In this document: positions 8,963-18,242 of the stretch, in pieces
How positions within the stretch are numbered: the first letter of the stretch is position 1
How the letters are laid out: each line of letters starts with the position of its first letter
NCBI GenBank assembly: GCA_913057725.1
Contig: CAJXOS010000022.1
Span: 1 to 56,796 of the forward strand
Origin: an uncultured Lewinella sp.
GTDB taxonomy: Bacteria; Bacteroidota; Bacteroidia; Chitinophagales; Saprospiraceae
Direction of reading: 5' to 3'
DNA: 56,796 bases
Program-made: the position numbers and the translations under genes
The notes under the pieces: generated by a model
Database searches by the model: none
The model's input: the letters and a program-made list of their open reading frames with translations, nothing else
What the model was told of the DNA's origin: nothing

Positions 8963-10594
8963 CTAGGGCACGAACAAATCAAAGTTGACTCTGCGGTTCT
9001 TACGACGGCCTTCAGTTGTTGCATTGCTTGCAATGGGTTTGGTCTCTCCGTAGCCCTCATGCTGAAGTCGACCAACATCGACACCCTTAGATTCCAAGTA
9101 ATTATAACAAGCCTCTGCTCGTGCCTTCGATAATCGAAGATTGGCAGCATCATTTCCACGGCTATCAGTATGACCACTAATCTCCAAATGATAGTATGGA
9201 TGTTGTTCTAGAATTGCCACTAGTTCATCCAGCTTTTCTGTTGAAGTGTTCTTTAATCGATCACTGCCACTTTCAAACTGAACGGCTTCTGTAACAAAGG
9301 CTAGTGCTTCTTTGATTTCCTCACTAACCGCGGGGCAACCACCGTTCTCCCTCTCTCCTACTAGTTCAGGGCACTTATCTTCACCATCTACTAAACCGTC
9401 CCCATCAGTGTCGGGGCAGCCGCCCAATAGTTTTGATCCAGCCACCTCTGGGCAATTGTCATCCTCATCGGCAACACCATCGCGATCCATATCGGTATAA
9501 GGGCATCCTTCACCTTCAGAGGTCCCTGGAAGATTAGGGCAACGGTCACGGGAATCTTCAATGCCATCTTTATCCGTATCCGGGCAACCGGAAATGCCAT
9601 TGAAGGCTGGACAATTTGGACACATATCGGCATCGTCCTTTAGGCCGTCACCATCAGCATCTGGACACCCTTTTGCTCCAAGGCTACCAGGATAGTCAGG
9701 GCATTCGTCGATAAAGTCTGGAACAAGATCAAAATCAGAATCCGGGCACCCGCGAGCTTCTAACTTACCTGCCTGATAAGGGCATGTATCTTCATCATCG
9801 GGTAGACCATCTCCATCACTATCCGGACAACCCGCCGCATAATCTACGCCGGCTCGCTGTGGGCAAGCATCAAAGGCATCTAGGAAACCATCTCGATCAT
9901 AATCAGGTGTTGACCAACGGTAACTTACTGTTACACCTCCGACTACATACCAGTCATCCGTATCCGACTTACCGGCATTACTAACGCCATCCAATTGATC
10001 GGTAAGGGTTTTTCGACCACCTAATTCTAATCCTAGACTGAGAGATTTGCTTAGGTCAACTCTAAATCCACCACCGATTGGGAAGACCACCACTGGCGAT
10101 TCATCCGTATTAATGTCCTCCTGAATGGGGTCGGGAAAACCATCGACGCCTGGGATTCCATAACGGGTCGTACGTTTATAGGAGGATAGACCGACTCCCG
10201 CAAATAGGTAGGGTGAAATGATTGATTTGTATCCGCCCGTTTCCGGGTAACGACGTTTGGCGAATGGTTCCCACACTAGCTGAGCACTACCTTCAACAAG
10301 AGAACCATTGAAGGAAAAATCGCGCATCTGCCGTATGACATCATCGCTAAACTGGTCTGAACCATCATATTTAGCATACTGAATTCCAGCTCTTACTTGG
10401 AATTGATAACCTACCGGAAGTCCAAATCGGACACCGGGAGCAAATTGATAACGATCGGTATCTGGCAAAAGATCTGCTTGTTGCAGATCACCGAGGTAGG
10501 CAGAACCACCAAATAGAAAACTGAGTTCCGCACGAGGCTGGGCTATTAACACGACGGACCAAAGCAGTCCGCACCATAGGATGCAGTGTCTCAT
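8963..10594 (-). CDS. OmpA-family outer membrane protein with thrombospondin type 3 repeats
   Basis: 543 residues: a signal peptide (to about residue 19), an N-terminal outer membrane beta-barrel-like domain (20-228), a run of about eight calcium-binding TSP3 repeats (229-420; units such as DSDGDGLPDDEDTCP and DTDKDGIEDSRDRCP) and a C-terminal OmpA peptidoglycan-binding domain (427-543; SGHTDSRGNDAANLRLSKARA). OmpA domains tether the outer membrane to diaminopimelate in peptidoglycan; TSP3 repeats form a calcium-stabilised rod that could span the periplasm. It is transcribed alone, away from the orphan AAA ATPase gene. The domain calls are very sure; any role beyond cell-envelope anchoring is inference. 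Confidence 0.92.
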   Translation of the reverse strand: MRHCILWCGLLWSVVLIAQPRAELSFLFGGSAYLGDLQQADLLPDTDRYQFAPGVRFGLPVGYQFQVRAGIQYAKYDGSDQFSDDVIRQMRDFSFNGSLVEGSAQLVWEPFAKRRYPETGGYKSIISPYLFAGVGLSSYKRTTRYGIPGVDGFPDPIQEDINTDESPVVVFPIGGGFRVDLSKSLSLGLELGGRKTLTDQLDGVSNAGKSDTDDWYVVGGVTVSYRWSTPDYDRDGFLDAFDACPQRAGVDYAAGCPDSDGDGLPDDEDTCPYQAGKLEARGCPDSDFDLVPDFIDECPDYPGSLGAKGCPDADGDGLKDDADMCPNCPAFNGISGCPDTDKDGIEDSRDRCPNLPGTSEGEGCPYTDMDRDGVADEDDNCPEVAGSKLLGGCPDTDGDGLVDGEDKCPELVGERENGGCPAVSEEIKEALAFVTEAVQFESGSDRLKNTSTEKLDELVAILEQHPYYHLEISGHTDSRGNDAANLRLSKARAEACYNYLESKGVDVGRLQHEGYGETKPIASNATTEGRRKNRRVNFDLFVP

Positions 10595-10931
10595 AGGGAT
10601 TACATTCTTGAATCAGCAGCTTTAATTCGGGGACTAAAACTGACACAATAAAAAACTTTACCGCACCTCCTGAAGACAGGAGATGAAGCCTAATTGTGTG
10701 TGTTTTCTCTTAGCAATTCGATGTGGAGCTGTATGTGTCACTCCACAGTTGAGAATTAGTCCTCGATTTTCGGCGGTTGTAACAGCCGAATGGCGAGTAC
10801 CTTCTGTTTATAAAGGCGAAAGGTAAAGCCAGCCCGCAGGCCAACTATTGTACAAAAATCACAAAAATGTTGATAATGGCGGGTGATTTATGCAAAAAAA
10901 TCACCATACTTAACATTCAAACGCAAGAAAA
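10595..10931. other. 337-nt divergent intergenic region with three hairpins
   Basis: Shared upstream region of the leftward ompA-like gene and the rightward MoxR-like gene. It contains inverted repeats TGTGGAG/CTCCACA (10722-10728, 10741-10747), TTCGGC/GCCGAA (10769-10774, 10785-10790) and GGTGATTT/AAATCACC (10882-10889, 10898-10905). The last lies 27 nt before the TTG start of the MoxR-like gene and could act on its expression. No promoter was assigned with confidence. Confidence 0.4.
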
Positions 10932-12026
10932 TTGACACTTCCTTCCGCGAAATCCTATGGTCCTAAGGTTGATAGTGAAGAGGCTTACTCCTTTTTACTC
11001 CGTCTTTTCTCAGCATCAGCTGATGAGGTTCCGCCAGTATGCCTGTGGGGTAGACACGGAATTGGTAAGACAGAATTGGTCAAAACGATCGCTCAGGAGC
11101 AAGGATGGAAATTTGTCACTATCAGCCCGGCTCAATTCGAAGAAATGGGTGACTTAATTGGATTACCTTTTCTGGATAAAAATGAAGCAACAGGTAAAAC
11201 ATCAAGTCGATTTGCCCCTCCAGAATGGGTCCCCCAAGAAAAAGGCCCCGGCATCCTATTAATTGATGATTTCAATCGAGCTGATGATCGTATCCTGCGC
11301 GGGTTAATGGCGCTATGGCAGGAGCGAAAACTAAGTAGTTGGACGTTACCATCTGGATGGTTTATGGTATTGACTGCGAACCCTGAAGGTGATTTATACT
11401 CTGTTACGCCTGTCGACGAAGCAAGTCTAACCAGAATGCTGCACCTGGAGTTACAGTTCAACGTACAAGCTTGGGTGAACTGGGCACAGGGACAGGACTT
11501 ACCAAACACGGCAATTGATTTCGTTTCGCAGCACCCGGAAGTAATCGATGGCCTTAAGACTACACCGCGTACACTCACCTATTTCTTTCGGCTTTGGCGG
11601 CAATATGGACAACCAGGACTAGATGACCCGCAGTTGCGTCTACTTCTGGAGAGTGCAGTGACACCAAGGGCTACCAAACAGTTCATGGACTTCCTGCAAA
11701 AATCAGATTGGAATCTTCCTGATGCTCAAGAATTGTTGACACAGCCATTGACTCAGACCAAAGACTTATTCCAGAAAATATTAGCAGAAACCCCAGTGCG
11801 AACAGACCTGATAAACCTGCTCTTTTCCAGGCTATCATCTTATGTAGAGACACAGTCTCAACTACCTGCAAATCAGGAAGAACGGCTAGCAGAAATCTTA
11901 CTTATCCCTGAGCTACCGTCTGAACATGTACTCTTGTTCTTGCACGGACTTAGCGCCAGCCAACATTCTGCATTGGGTCGACTACTACAGCACCCTGCCT
12001 TAAGTCAGCTATTACTCGCCCAATAA
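10932..12026 (+). CDS. MoxR-like AAA+ ATPase (orphan)
   Basis: A 364-residue cytosolic ATPase. Walker A is GRHGIGKT (about residues 41-48), Walker B is ILLIDDFNRAD, and VLTANPEGDLYSVTPVDEAS supplies sensor 1 and the region near the arginine finger, as in the AAA_5/MoxR clade. The C-terminal third is helical. MoxR ATPases usually remodel a partner encoded nearby, often a VWA-domain protein; none is adjacent here, because the next gene is nrdB 620 nt away. The start is TTG at 10932: an in-frame TAA lies at 10911 and no ATG occurs before the Walker motifs. ATPase identity is sure; the target is unknown. Confidence 0.85.
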   Translation: MTLPSAKSYGPKVDSEEAYSFLLRLFSASADEVPPVCLWGRHGIGKTELVKTIAQEQGWKFVTISPAQFEEMGDLIGLPFLDKNEATGKTSSRFAPPEWVPQEKGPGILLIDDFNRADDRILRGLMALWQERKLSSWTLPSGWFMVLTANPEGDLYSVTPVDEASLTRMLHLELQFNVQAWVNWAQGQDLPNTAIDFVSQHPEVIDGLKTTPRTLTYFFRLWRQYGQPGLDDPQLRLLLESAVTPRATKQFMDFLQKSDWNLPDAQELLTQPLTQTKDLFQKILAETPVRTDLINLLFSRLSSYVETQSQLPANQEERLAEILLIPELPSEHVLLFLHGLSASQHSALGRLLQHPALSQLLLAQ

Positions 12027-12199
12027 TCACTTATAGGCCAATCCCTTTCTCTTTCCTCCGATTGTAGCGTTCTTCGTTGCTTGAGGTTCCAAACGTAGAT
12101 CATATTATATGGTGATTTAGCCCTTAATACGGAGGCAACTGCTTGATTTCTTATAAGTTAAATTAAGGTAAATTCATCATGTGGTGCCGGTAAGAAGAG

Positions 12200-12300
12200 T
12201 TTTCCACAAAAAAGTTATCCACATTGTGGAAAACTAAATTAACAATTAAAAACAACTGTAAATCAGTGATTTAAATAAGTTATCCACATGTTGTGGAAAA
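12200..12300. promoter_or_regulatory. Cluster of five DnaA-box-like 9-mers
   Basis: TTATCCACA, the bacterial DnaA-box consensus TTATNCACA, occurs twice on the plus strand (12215-12223, 12280-12288). TTTTCCACA, a one-base variant, occurs at 12200-12208 (plus) and as TGTGGAAAA at 12225-12233 and 12292-12300 (minus). The boxes form two nearly identical inverted pairs (spacers of 1 and 3 nt) about 65 nt apart, separated by about 48 nt of A/T-rich DNA. This is the architecture of a replication origin or of a DnaA-controlled promoter; the next gene is nrdB, and in E. coli DnaA regulates nrdAB. No dnaA gene is visible. Confidence 0.7.
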
Positions 12301-12447
12301 CTATAGATCGATTTTTCGCCCTAGTCACCTATCTTAGTAAAACCAAAGCGCCGAACAGGTAACAACAACTTACTGATACCTATTTCGACTATCTCTTATC
12401 CAGCAGGATCCTGATCGGCAAACAATATCTAAAAGGGAACGCGAAAT

Positions 12448-12599
12448 GAGCCCTCGTGGCTCTAATCCGTGATTATGGCTACTGTTTGACAGTAGCCATA
12501 GTCATGCCCCAAACTTATGCCGTGGACTACCCGAATTTGTCGTTCCAACCCTTCCATTTAGCATACTAGATGGCAGGGGATTTTAGCGACTAGTGCCCC
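12448..12599 (+). promoter_or_regulatory. Structured putative 5' leader of nrdB
   Basis: Four consecutive potential hairpins precede nrdB: GAGCC/GGCTC (12448-12462); a perfect 12-bp stem with 3-nt loop, TATGGCTACTGT/ACAGTAGCCATA (12474-12500); CCATTTAG/CTAGATGG with one G-U pair (12554-12573); and GGGG/CCCC (12576-12599). None has a T-tract, so attenuation is not obvious. It matches no riboswitch I recognise. It could be a structured leader or protein-binding DNA palindromes. Confidence 0.4.
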
Positions 12600-12649
12600 G
12601 GTAAATTGAGCATTTGTAACCTTTAATATATAAAACGGAAGTAAATAAG

Positions 12650-13627
12650 ATGAACGCAAAAGTAGAGCCGATTTTGGTGGAGAATCCGAACCGCTTTGTA
12701 CTCTTTCCTATCCAACACGATGATATCTGGGCTGAATATAAAAAGTCTGAAGCCTGCTTCTGGACAGCGGAAGAAATCGACCTAAGTCAGGATCTTACCG
12801 ATTGGGATGAAAAGCTAAACGCCGATGAACAGCATTTTATCAAACACGTATTAGCCTTCTTCGCCGCCTCTGATGGCATTGTAAACGAGAATTTAGCAGA
12901 GAATTTCGTAGCGGAAGTACAGTATACTGAAGCCAAATTCTTCTATGGTTTCCAAATCATGATGGAGAACATCCACTCGGAAACTTACTCCTTGTTAATT
13001 GACACCTACATTAAAGACCCGAAAGAAAAAGAATATCTCTTCAACGCTATCGAAACGATGGACTGCGTGAAGAAGAAGGCAGAATGGGCCTTACGTTGGA
13101 TCGATAACGGCTCTTTCGCAGAACGCATTGTTGCCTTCGCTGCGGTTGAAGGTATTTTCTTCTCTGGTTCTTTCTGTTCGATCTTCTGGTTGAAGAAGCG
13201 TGGCCTTATGCCTGGATTGAGCTTCTCTAATGAGTTGATCAGCCGTGATGAAGGAATGCACTGCGACTTCGCTTGCTTGTTATACAATGATCACATTGTA
13301 CACAAGATGCCGAAGGAGACGCTTACTGGCATCATCACCGATGCAGTAGAGATCGAAAAGGAATTTGTGACGGACGCTCTTCCGGTAAGCCTTATCGGAA
13401 TGAACTCAGAGCTGATGTGCCAGTATATCGAGTTTGTAGCTGACCGCCTATTGGTCGCTCTTAATCACGATAAGGTATACAATGTAGAGAACCCATTCCC
13501 TTGGATGGACCTCATCTCACTTGAAGGTAAGACCAACTTCTTCGAAAAGCGTGTTGGCGATTACCAGAAGAGTGGTGTTATGGCTGACCGCGATAGTCAG
13601 GTTTTCTCTTTGGACGAAGACTTCTAA
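12650..13627 (+). CDS. nrdB: Class Ia ribonucleotide reductase, small (R2, beta) subunit
   Basis: A 325-residue ferritin-like protein that houses the di-iron/tyrosyl radical cofactor for reduction of ribonucleotides to deoxyribonucleotides. All metal ligands are present: Asp75, Glu106, His109, Glu167, Glu201 and His204. The radical tyrosine is kept at Tyr113 (ENIHSETY, His+4 as in E. coli Tyr122), so this is a conventional radical enzyme, not a Tyr-less class Ic form. The C-terminal tail ([11 protein letters not shown]) is the peptide that docks on the large subunit. nrdA follows 109 nt downstream. The upstream region carries DnaA-box-like sites and hairpins, suggesting control by replication status. 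Identity is very sure. Confidence 0.97.
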   Translation: MNAKVEPILVENPNRFVLFPIQHDDIWAEYKKSEACFWTAEEIDLSQDLTDWDEKLNADEQHFIKHVLAFFAASDGIVNENLAENFVAEVQYTEAKFFYGFQIMMENIHSETYSLLIDTYIKDPKEKEYLFNAIETMDCVKKKAEWALRWIDNGSFAERIVAFAAVEGIFFSGSFCSIFWLKKRGLMPGLSFSNELISRDEGMHCDFACLLYNDHIVHKMPKETLTGIITDAVEIEKEFVTDALPVSLIGMNSELMCQYIEFVADRLLVALNHDKVYNVENPFPWMDLISLEGKTNFFEKRVGDYQKSGVMADRDSQVFSLDEDF

Positions 13628-13640
13628 GAGCTGTAGAACC

Positions 13641-13678
13641 AATGGCAATCTAGACTTTGACGAGAGCTGATTGCCATT
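13641..13678 (+). promoter_or_regulatory. Hairpin between nrdB and nrdA
   Basis: A 10-bp perfect inverted repeat (AATGGCAATC at 13641-13650, GATTGCCATT at 13669-13678) with an 18-nt loop, followed only by TTCAATTG. It may act as a weak terminator or RNA-processing site that sets the NrdB:NrdA ratio. Confidence 0.4.
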
Positions 13679-13736
13679 TCAATTGTCTTTGATTATTTGA
13701 ATTAATATCCACCTCACCCTCCTATAATTATATACT

Positions 13737-16124
13737 ATGGAAGTAATTAAAAGAAGCGGCAAGCGCGAATCTGTAAGTTTCGACAAAATCACCGCCCGTA
13801 TTAAAAAACTCAATTACGGCCTGGCTAAGCAGGTTGACCATATTGAAATTGCGAAGAAGGTTATACAAGGGCTTTATGACGGCGTAAGTACCACTGAACT
13901 CGATAACTTAGCTGCAGAAACATCTGCTAGCATGGCTACCGATCATCCGGATTACGCTATTCTGGCTGCCCGTATCGCAGTTTCTAACTTGCATAAGAAT
14001 ACCGATAAGTCGTTCAGTGCAACGATGAAGCGGTTGTATAACTATATCGATCCCAAAACCGGAGAGTCTGCTGGTTTGATTAGTAAGGAAGCTTACGACA
14101 TCATCTGGAAGCACCGGGACACCTTCGATAGTGCTATCATTTATGATCGCGATTATGAGTTTGATTTCTTCGGATTCAAGACCCTAGAGCGCTCGTATTT
14201 GATGCGTGCTGACGGACAAGTAGTAGAACGCCCTCAACACATGCTGATGCGTGTGGCGGTAGGCATCCATGGAGAAGATCTGGAAAAGGTAATGGAGACC
14301 TACAACTTGATGTCGCAGAAGTGGTTTATCCACGCTACCCCTACCCTATTTAACGCCGGCACACCTCGCCCACAACTTTCAAGTTGCTTCTTGCTCTCGA
14401 TGACAGAGGATAGCATCCCTGGTATTTTCGAGACCTTGGATCGTTGCGCTCGCATTTCGCAGTCAGCAGGTGGTATTGGTCTTAGCATTCACAATATTCG
14501 CGCCAAGGGTAGCTACATCAAAGGTACAGGTGGAACCAGCAACGGTATTGTACCAATGCTGAAAGTATACAATGATACTGCTCGCTATGTTGATCAGGGT
14601 GGTGGTAAGCGTAAGGGTGCCTTCGCTATCTATTTGGAGCCTTGGCATGCTGATGTATTCGACTTCCTAGAGTTGAAGAAAAACCACGGTAAGGAGGAGC
14701 TGCGTGCTCGTGATCTATTCTACGCCATGTGGATTCCAGATTTGTTCATGCGCCGTGTGAAGGAGAATGGTGAGTGGTCATTGTTTGATCCAAATGAAGC
14801 ACCTGGTTTATTCGACGTACACAGCGGTGAGTTCGAAGCGCTGTATCACAAGTATGAAACAGAAGGCCGTGCTCGTAAGACGGTTAAGGCACAAGATCTT
14901 TGGTTTGCAATTCTAGAAAGCCAGATCGAAACGGGTACGCCATACATCTTATACAAAGATGCTGCTAACCGTAAGAGTAACCAGCAGAATCTTGGTACTA
15001 TTCGTAGTTCCAACCTATGTACGGAGATCATCGAGTATACTTCTCCAGATGAAGTAGCGGTATGTAACCTGGCTAGTCTAGCACTAGGTAAATACGTTGC
15101 TGAAGATGGCACCTACGACTTCGATCGCCTGTATGAAGTAACGCGTATCGTTACTCGTAACCTCAACAAGGTTATTGATATCAACTACTATCCAATTGAG
15201 GAAGCACGTAATAGTAATATGCGTCACCGCCCAATTGGACTGGGTGTACAAGGTCTAGCGGATGCCTTCATTTTGATGCGCCATCCATTTGATAGTCCTG
15301 AGGCACGCCAGTTGAATAAGGACATCTTCGAAACGATTTACTTCGCGGCACTTACAGAGAGTTGTGCAATGGCTGCTGAGCACGGTACTTACGAAAGTTA
15401 CAAGGGTTCACCAGCTAGCAAAGGCACGTTACAGTATGATATGTGGGGCGTAACACCTACCGACCGTTGGGATTGGGCTAGTTTGAAGAAGGATATCAAG
15501 AAGCATGGTCTGCGCAACAGCTTGTTGGTAGCGCCGATGCCTACTGCTTCGACTTCTCAAATCCTTGGTAATAATGAGTGTTTCGAGCCATATACGAGCA
15601 ACATTTACAGCCGCCGTACACTATCTGGCGAGTTTGTAATTGTAAACAAGCACTTGCTTCGTGATTTGAACCGCTTAGGCCTTTGGAATGACGACATGAA
15701 GCACCGCCTAATGGCTGCCAACGGTTCTATCCAGGCCTTTGATGATATTCCACAGGAGTTGAAGGACCTATACAAAACAGTATGGGAAATCAGCCAGCGC
15801 GTAATCATCGACATGGCTGCCGATCGTGGTGCTTACATCTGCCAGAGTCAGAGTATGAACTTATTCGTTCAGAACCCAACCTTTGGTAAGTTGTCATCTA
15901 TGCACTTCTACGCTTGGGAGCAAGGCTTGAAGACCGGTATGTACTACCTCCGCTCTAAAGCTGCGGTTAACCCAATTAAATTCACCGTAAAAGCGGAAGC
16001 ACAAGCTGCTGTGAAAGCTAAAGCTGCTGCCGCCACAGTAGGTGGAGTGAATGAAATTACAGCGGCCGATGAAGGTCAAGCCTGTAACCTGGATGACCCA
16101 GATTGCTTAATGTGTTCAGGATAA
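13737..16124 (+). CDS. nrdA: Class Ia ribonucleotide reductase, large (R1, alpha) subunit
   Basis: A 795-residue catalytic subunit. Residues 1-90 are an ATP-cone ([18 protein letters not shown]), the allosteric activity site. The active site has Cys217 ([10 protein letters not shown]) and Cys443 ([10 protein letters not shown]) as the redox pair and Cys428 in NLCTE as the thiyl-radical residue, with Asn426 and Glu430. [10 protein letters not shown] near residue 600 is the conserved phosphate-binding loop. The C-terminal CLMC (790-793) is the swinging cysteine pair reduced by thioredoxin or glutaredoxin. Length and tail resemble the eukaryote-like class Ia enzymes common in Bacteroidota. It follows nrdB and is closed by a good terminator. 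Identity is very sure. Confidence 0.97.
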   Translation: MEVIKRSGKRESVSFDKITARIKKLNYGLAKQVDHIEIAKKVIQGLYDGVSTTELDNLAAETSASMATDHPDYAILAARIAVSNLHKNTDKSFSATMKRLYNYIDPKTGESAGLISKEAYDIIWKHRDTFDSAIIYDRDYEFDFFGFKTLERSYLMRADGQVVERPQHMLMRVAVGIHGEDLEKVMETYNLMSQKWFIHATPTLFNAGTPRPQLSSCFLLSMTEDSIPGIFETLDRCARISQSAGGIGLSIHNIRAKGSYIKGTGGTSNGIVPMLKVYNDTARYVDQGGGKRKGAFAIYLEPWHADVFDFLELKKNHGKEELRARDLFYAMWIPDLFMRRVKENGEWSLFDPNEAPGLFDVHSGEFEALYHKYETEGRARKTVKAQDLWFAILESQIETGTPYILYKDAANRKSNQQNLGTIRSSNLCTEIIEYTSPDEVAVCNLASLALGKYVAEDGTYDFDRLYEVTRIVTRNLNKVIDINYYPIEEARNSNMRHRPIGLGVQGLADAFILMRHPFDSPEARQLNKDIFETIYFAALTESCAMAAEHGTYESYKGSPASKGTLQYDMWGVTPTDRWDWASLKKDIKKHGLRNSLLVAPMPTASTSQILGNNECFEPYTSNIYSRRTLSGEFVIVNKHLLRDLNRLGLWNDDMKHRLMAANGSIQAFDDIPQELKDLYKTVWEISQRVIIDMAADRGAYICQSQSMNLFVQNPTFGKLSSMHFYAWEQGLKTGMYYLRSKAAVNPIKFTVKAEAQAAVKAKAAAATVGGVNEITAADEGQACNLDDPDCLMCSG

Positions 16125-16155
16125 GCCCCAGGCTAAACTGAACTCCAGATACTGT

Positions 16156-16196
16156 AAAAGCAGTGCCTCAATCCGAGGTGCTGCTTTTCTTTTTTG
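16156..16196 (+). terminator. Rho-independent terminator after nrdA
   Basis: Stem arms 16156-16169 and 16175-16188 (outer 8 bp AAAAGCAG/CTGCTTTT, a 2x2 internal loop, inner 4 bp CCTC/GAGG) followed by CTTTTTT. It begins 31 nt after the nrdA stop. Confidence 0.85.
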
Positions 16197-16307
16197 GCTA
16201 TCCGCAATATGTATAGTGCCTCCCTCATAATTGTGAAAAAACTGATCAAGGATAATAAGAGTCAGAAGATATAGTTCGAATAGTAGCACTTTAAACTACT
16301 CTCCAAT

Positions 16308-17090
16308 ATGAATTACTACTCTCTGAAAAGTGGCTTATTGGTCACGATAACCCTCGTATTTTTCCAATGTTCATCTATTCAAGCTCAACAAGAACGCCAA
16401 GGTGAAAAGTGGATTGGCATTCATAATTTAAGTTATGAACGCCTACTGACTCCCAATACTGATTCTGTTGCGTTTATCAATGGCCAAAGTGTCGTACGTT
16501 TACGAGAGGAGTGGACTACCAGATGGTCCTTGGGTTTTCACTATCGCCTGATTCAGGGTAGTCAAGGTTACCATGAGTTTGAGCTGATAGCCTTCGATCG
16601 AGAAATAGAAGAGAATATTAGCAGGCTACAAGTTGTTGGCCAATTACCTATGGAACCCATACAGGGTTTACGGCAGGTCAGCAATCATTTTCGTGTTGGC
16701 TACCGGCGTGGCAAGCTACTCCGGTTTCATGATCGTTTCTCAATTGATGGGAGCATTGGAATACACCCCAGTTTTGAACGCAGTTTCCTATCGCCAGCTA
16801 CAAGCGCAATTTTTCCGGAGAGAAATCTGCACTTTAATGTAACTCTAGATGCTCGACTAGGCTTCAATCTACACATCTACAAAAGCCTCAACATTGGCTA
16901 CAGCATTACACCACTTGCCAGTAGCTGGTCTTGGAAGCAAAAAAGAACCGAGAACCCGACCTTGACGGAAGAGCAACAAACAGCGACAAGTGCTGAACTA
17001 CATATCAGTTCTTTTGAAAATCCTCTTGACTTTCGCAATATTAGCTTACGGTATGTTTTCCCTAGTAAAACGCGAGTAAAAAGGAAGTAG
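16308..17090 (+). CDS. Exported protein, probable outer membrane beta-barrel, function unknown
   Basis: A 260-residue protein with a signal peptide (cleavage near IQA-Q, residue 26). The rest is rich in alternating polar and aromatic residues (RWSLGFHYRLI, HFRVGYRRGKLLRF, DARLGFNLHI, NISLRYVF) as in 8- to 10-stranded outer membrane barrels. The last predicted strand ends in LRYVF, followed by a short basic tail (SKTRVKRK). I recognise no named family. It converges on the monooxygenase-like gene 36 nt downstream. Barrel prediction is moderately sure; function unknown. Confidence 0.6.
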   Translation: MNYYSLKSGLLVTITLVFFQCSSIQAQQERQGEKWIGIHNLSYERLLTPNTDSVAFINGQSVVRLREEWTTRWSLGFHYRLIQGSQGYHEFELIAFDREIEENISRLQVVGQLPMEPIQGLRQVSNHFRVGYRRGKLLRFHDRFSIDGSIGIHPSFERSFLSPATSAIFPERNLHFNVTLDARLGFNLHIYKSLNIGYSITPLASSWSWKQKRTENPTLTEEQQTATSAELHISSFENPLDFRNISLRYVFPSKTRVKRK

Positions 17091-17126
17091 ACCTCCCTTA
17101 GGAACACCTCCTTAGCGGTTAATACT

Positions 17127-17549
17127 TCATGAAGCAAACGGAGCTTGACACCCAAGATCTTCACGGATAAACCCGGCCTGTGGCTCCATGAAAACCACCT
17201 GTGTAAATGGGCTGGTGATTCCCTTCTTGTTTGGAGGTCCTTGAACGAATAGCCCACCATGCTGTGCAAGAAATTCTTTGAAAACTGTACCATTGAAATG
17301 CGTCATAAAGGCATCCCAATCCTGGTAAATCTCAATGAACGTGATAGCACCGGGTCGTGTTTTGGGCTCCGACTGAATAATCGGTCTTCCGCTATTACCG
17401 GTTGGGAAATCATATCGCGGAAAATGAACTGAATACATCAAGGTACCTGGTTCCTCAGCCATGACTCGCGCGGCTAACTCTTGAAGGGTGGGTACGGCAA
17501 TAGTTTCGTTTTCTGGCTTCAGCCACCAGTTGGAATACAAAGAAAGCAT
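17127..17549 (-). CDS. Antibiotic biosynthesis monooxygenase (ABM)-like domain protein
   Basis: About 140 residues from the ATG at 17549 (an in-frame TTG at 17579 gives ten extra residues and is less likely). MLSLYSNWWLKPEN, TLQELAARVMAEEPGTLMYSVH, ITFIEIYQDWDAFMTHFNGTVFKEF and TQVVFMEPQAGF match the dimeric alpha/beta-barrel ABM fold, found in small cofactor-free monooxygenases and related oxidative-stress proteins. There is an insertion (DFPTGNSGRPIIQSEPKTRP) before the third strand. No neighbour points to a secondary-metabolite pathway, so the substrate is unknown. Confidence 0.65.
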   Translation of the reverse strand: MLSLYSNWWLKPENETIAVPTLQELAARVMAEEPGTLMYSVHFPRYDFPTGNSGRPIIQSEPKTRPGAITFIEIYQDWDAFMTHFNGTVFKEFLAQHGGLFVQGPPNKKGITSPFTQVVFMEPQAGFIREDLGCQAPFAS

Positions 17550-17723
17550 AGAATATGGTTGATTTAGGTAGCTCACCAAGATAGCAATAATCGAACGGCC
17601 TAATTTCAGACCGCCCGCATTAAGTTCTGAACTTCAAGCTTCGTATCTTCCGATCCCACCTGGATACAGAGCCAGCCCAAAAGACAATCACTAAACACTG
17701 GCGCTTAGTGCAAACCATCAGTT

Positions 17724-18185
17724 ATGAAGTTCATCGTATATCTTTTTCGAGGCATTGGTATAGCTGCAGCTGTAAGCTTATTCCTCTTGGGTTTGGCCGT
17801 CATGTTCTACACGCTAGTAGAAGGTCTTCATGTGGTAGAAAGCATCCTTGGCTTTAGCACCGCTGAAGGCCGGGTCATTTATCATGCCATGGGCATTCTA
17901 GATTTGATCTTATTGAGTTTTAGCATCTTCATTGCCTCCATGGGTATTTATGAGTTGTTCGTCAGCCCACTAGAGAGCCTACCGGAATGGTTGCAGGTTA
18001 AAGACTTAGATGCGCTAAAGGGCATGTTAATCAAGATCATTGTTCCGGTGATGGGAATTTCTTTCCTCGGTCGGGTCGTAGCATGGGACGGAGAGGAAAA
18101 TTTACTCAGCTATGGTGTAGCCATCGCAGCTGTAATGGTTGCCCTAAGTTATTTCTTGAGTATCAAAAGTAAATCCGAGAACTAG
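17724..18185 (+). CDS. UPF0114 (YqhA-like) inner membrane protein
   Basis: 153 residues with about four transmembrane segments (near 8-32, 52-78, 102-117 and 127-146). LDLILLSFSIFIASMGIYEL followed by FVSPL is the signature of the UPF0114/YqhA family of small integral membrane proteins, whose function is not established. It begins a run of rightward genes encoding small envelope proteins, with 57 nt to the next one. Family assignment is fairly sure from the central motif. Confidence 0.75.
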   Translation: MKFIVYLFRGIGIAAAVSLFLLGLAVMFYTLVEGLHVVESILGFSTAEGRVIYHAMGILDLILLSFSIFIASMGIYELFVSPLESLPEWLQVKDLDALKGMLIKIIVPVMGISFLGRVVAWDGEENLLSYGVAIAAVMVALSYFLSIKSKSEN

Positions 18186-18242
18186 CTCCAACTCAATTTC
18201 CCATATCCTGTCTTTTAAATAAATAACGCTAAAACTTCTATT

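Larger units (their letters stand above)
12027..12649. other. 623-nt non-coding region upstream of nrdBA
   Basis: No coding sequence found. Left part: a DnaA-box-like cluster (12200-12300, separate entry) enclosing an A/T-rich core at 12231-12279. Middle: a 10-bp palindrome CAGGATCCTG at 12404-12413. Right part: four consecutive hairpins (12448-12599, separate entry). It is one of the two longest gaps in the window and sits where gene orientation changes from mostly leftward to mostly rightward. Confidence 0.6.

Noticed and set aside
9330..9910. Tandem DNA repeats inside the OmpA-like gene
   Set aside because: They are the coding units of thrombospondin type 3 calcium repeats and not a separate element.
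12027..12649. Adenosylcobalamin riboswitch or NrdR boxes before nrdB
   Set aside because: No B12-box-like core or paired NrdR motifs with the usual spacing were found; the enzyme is B12-independent class Ia.
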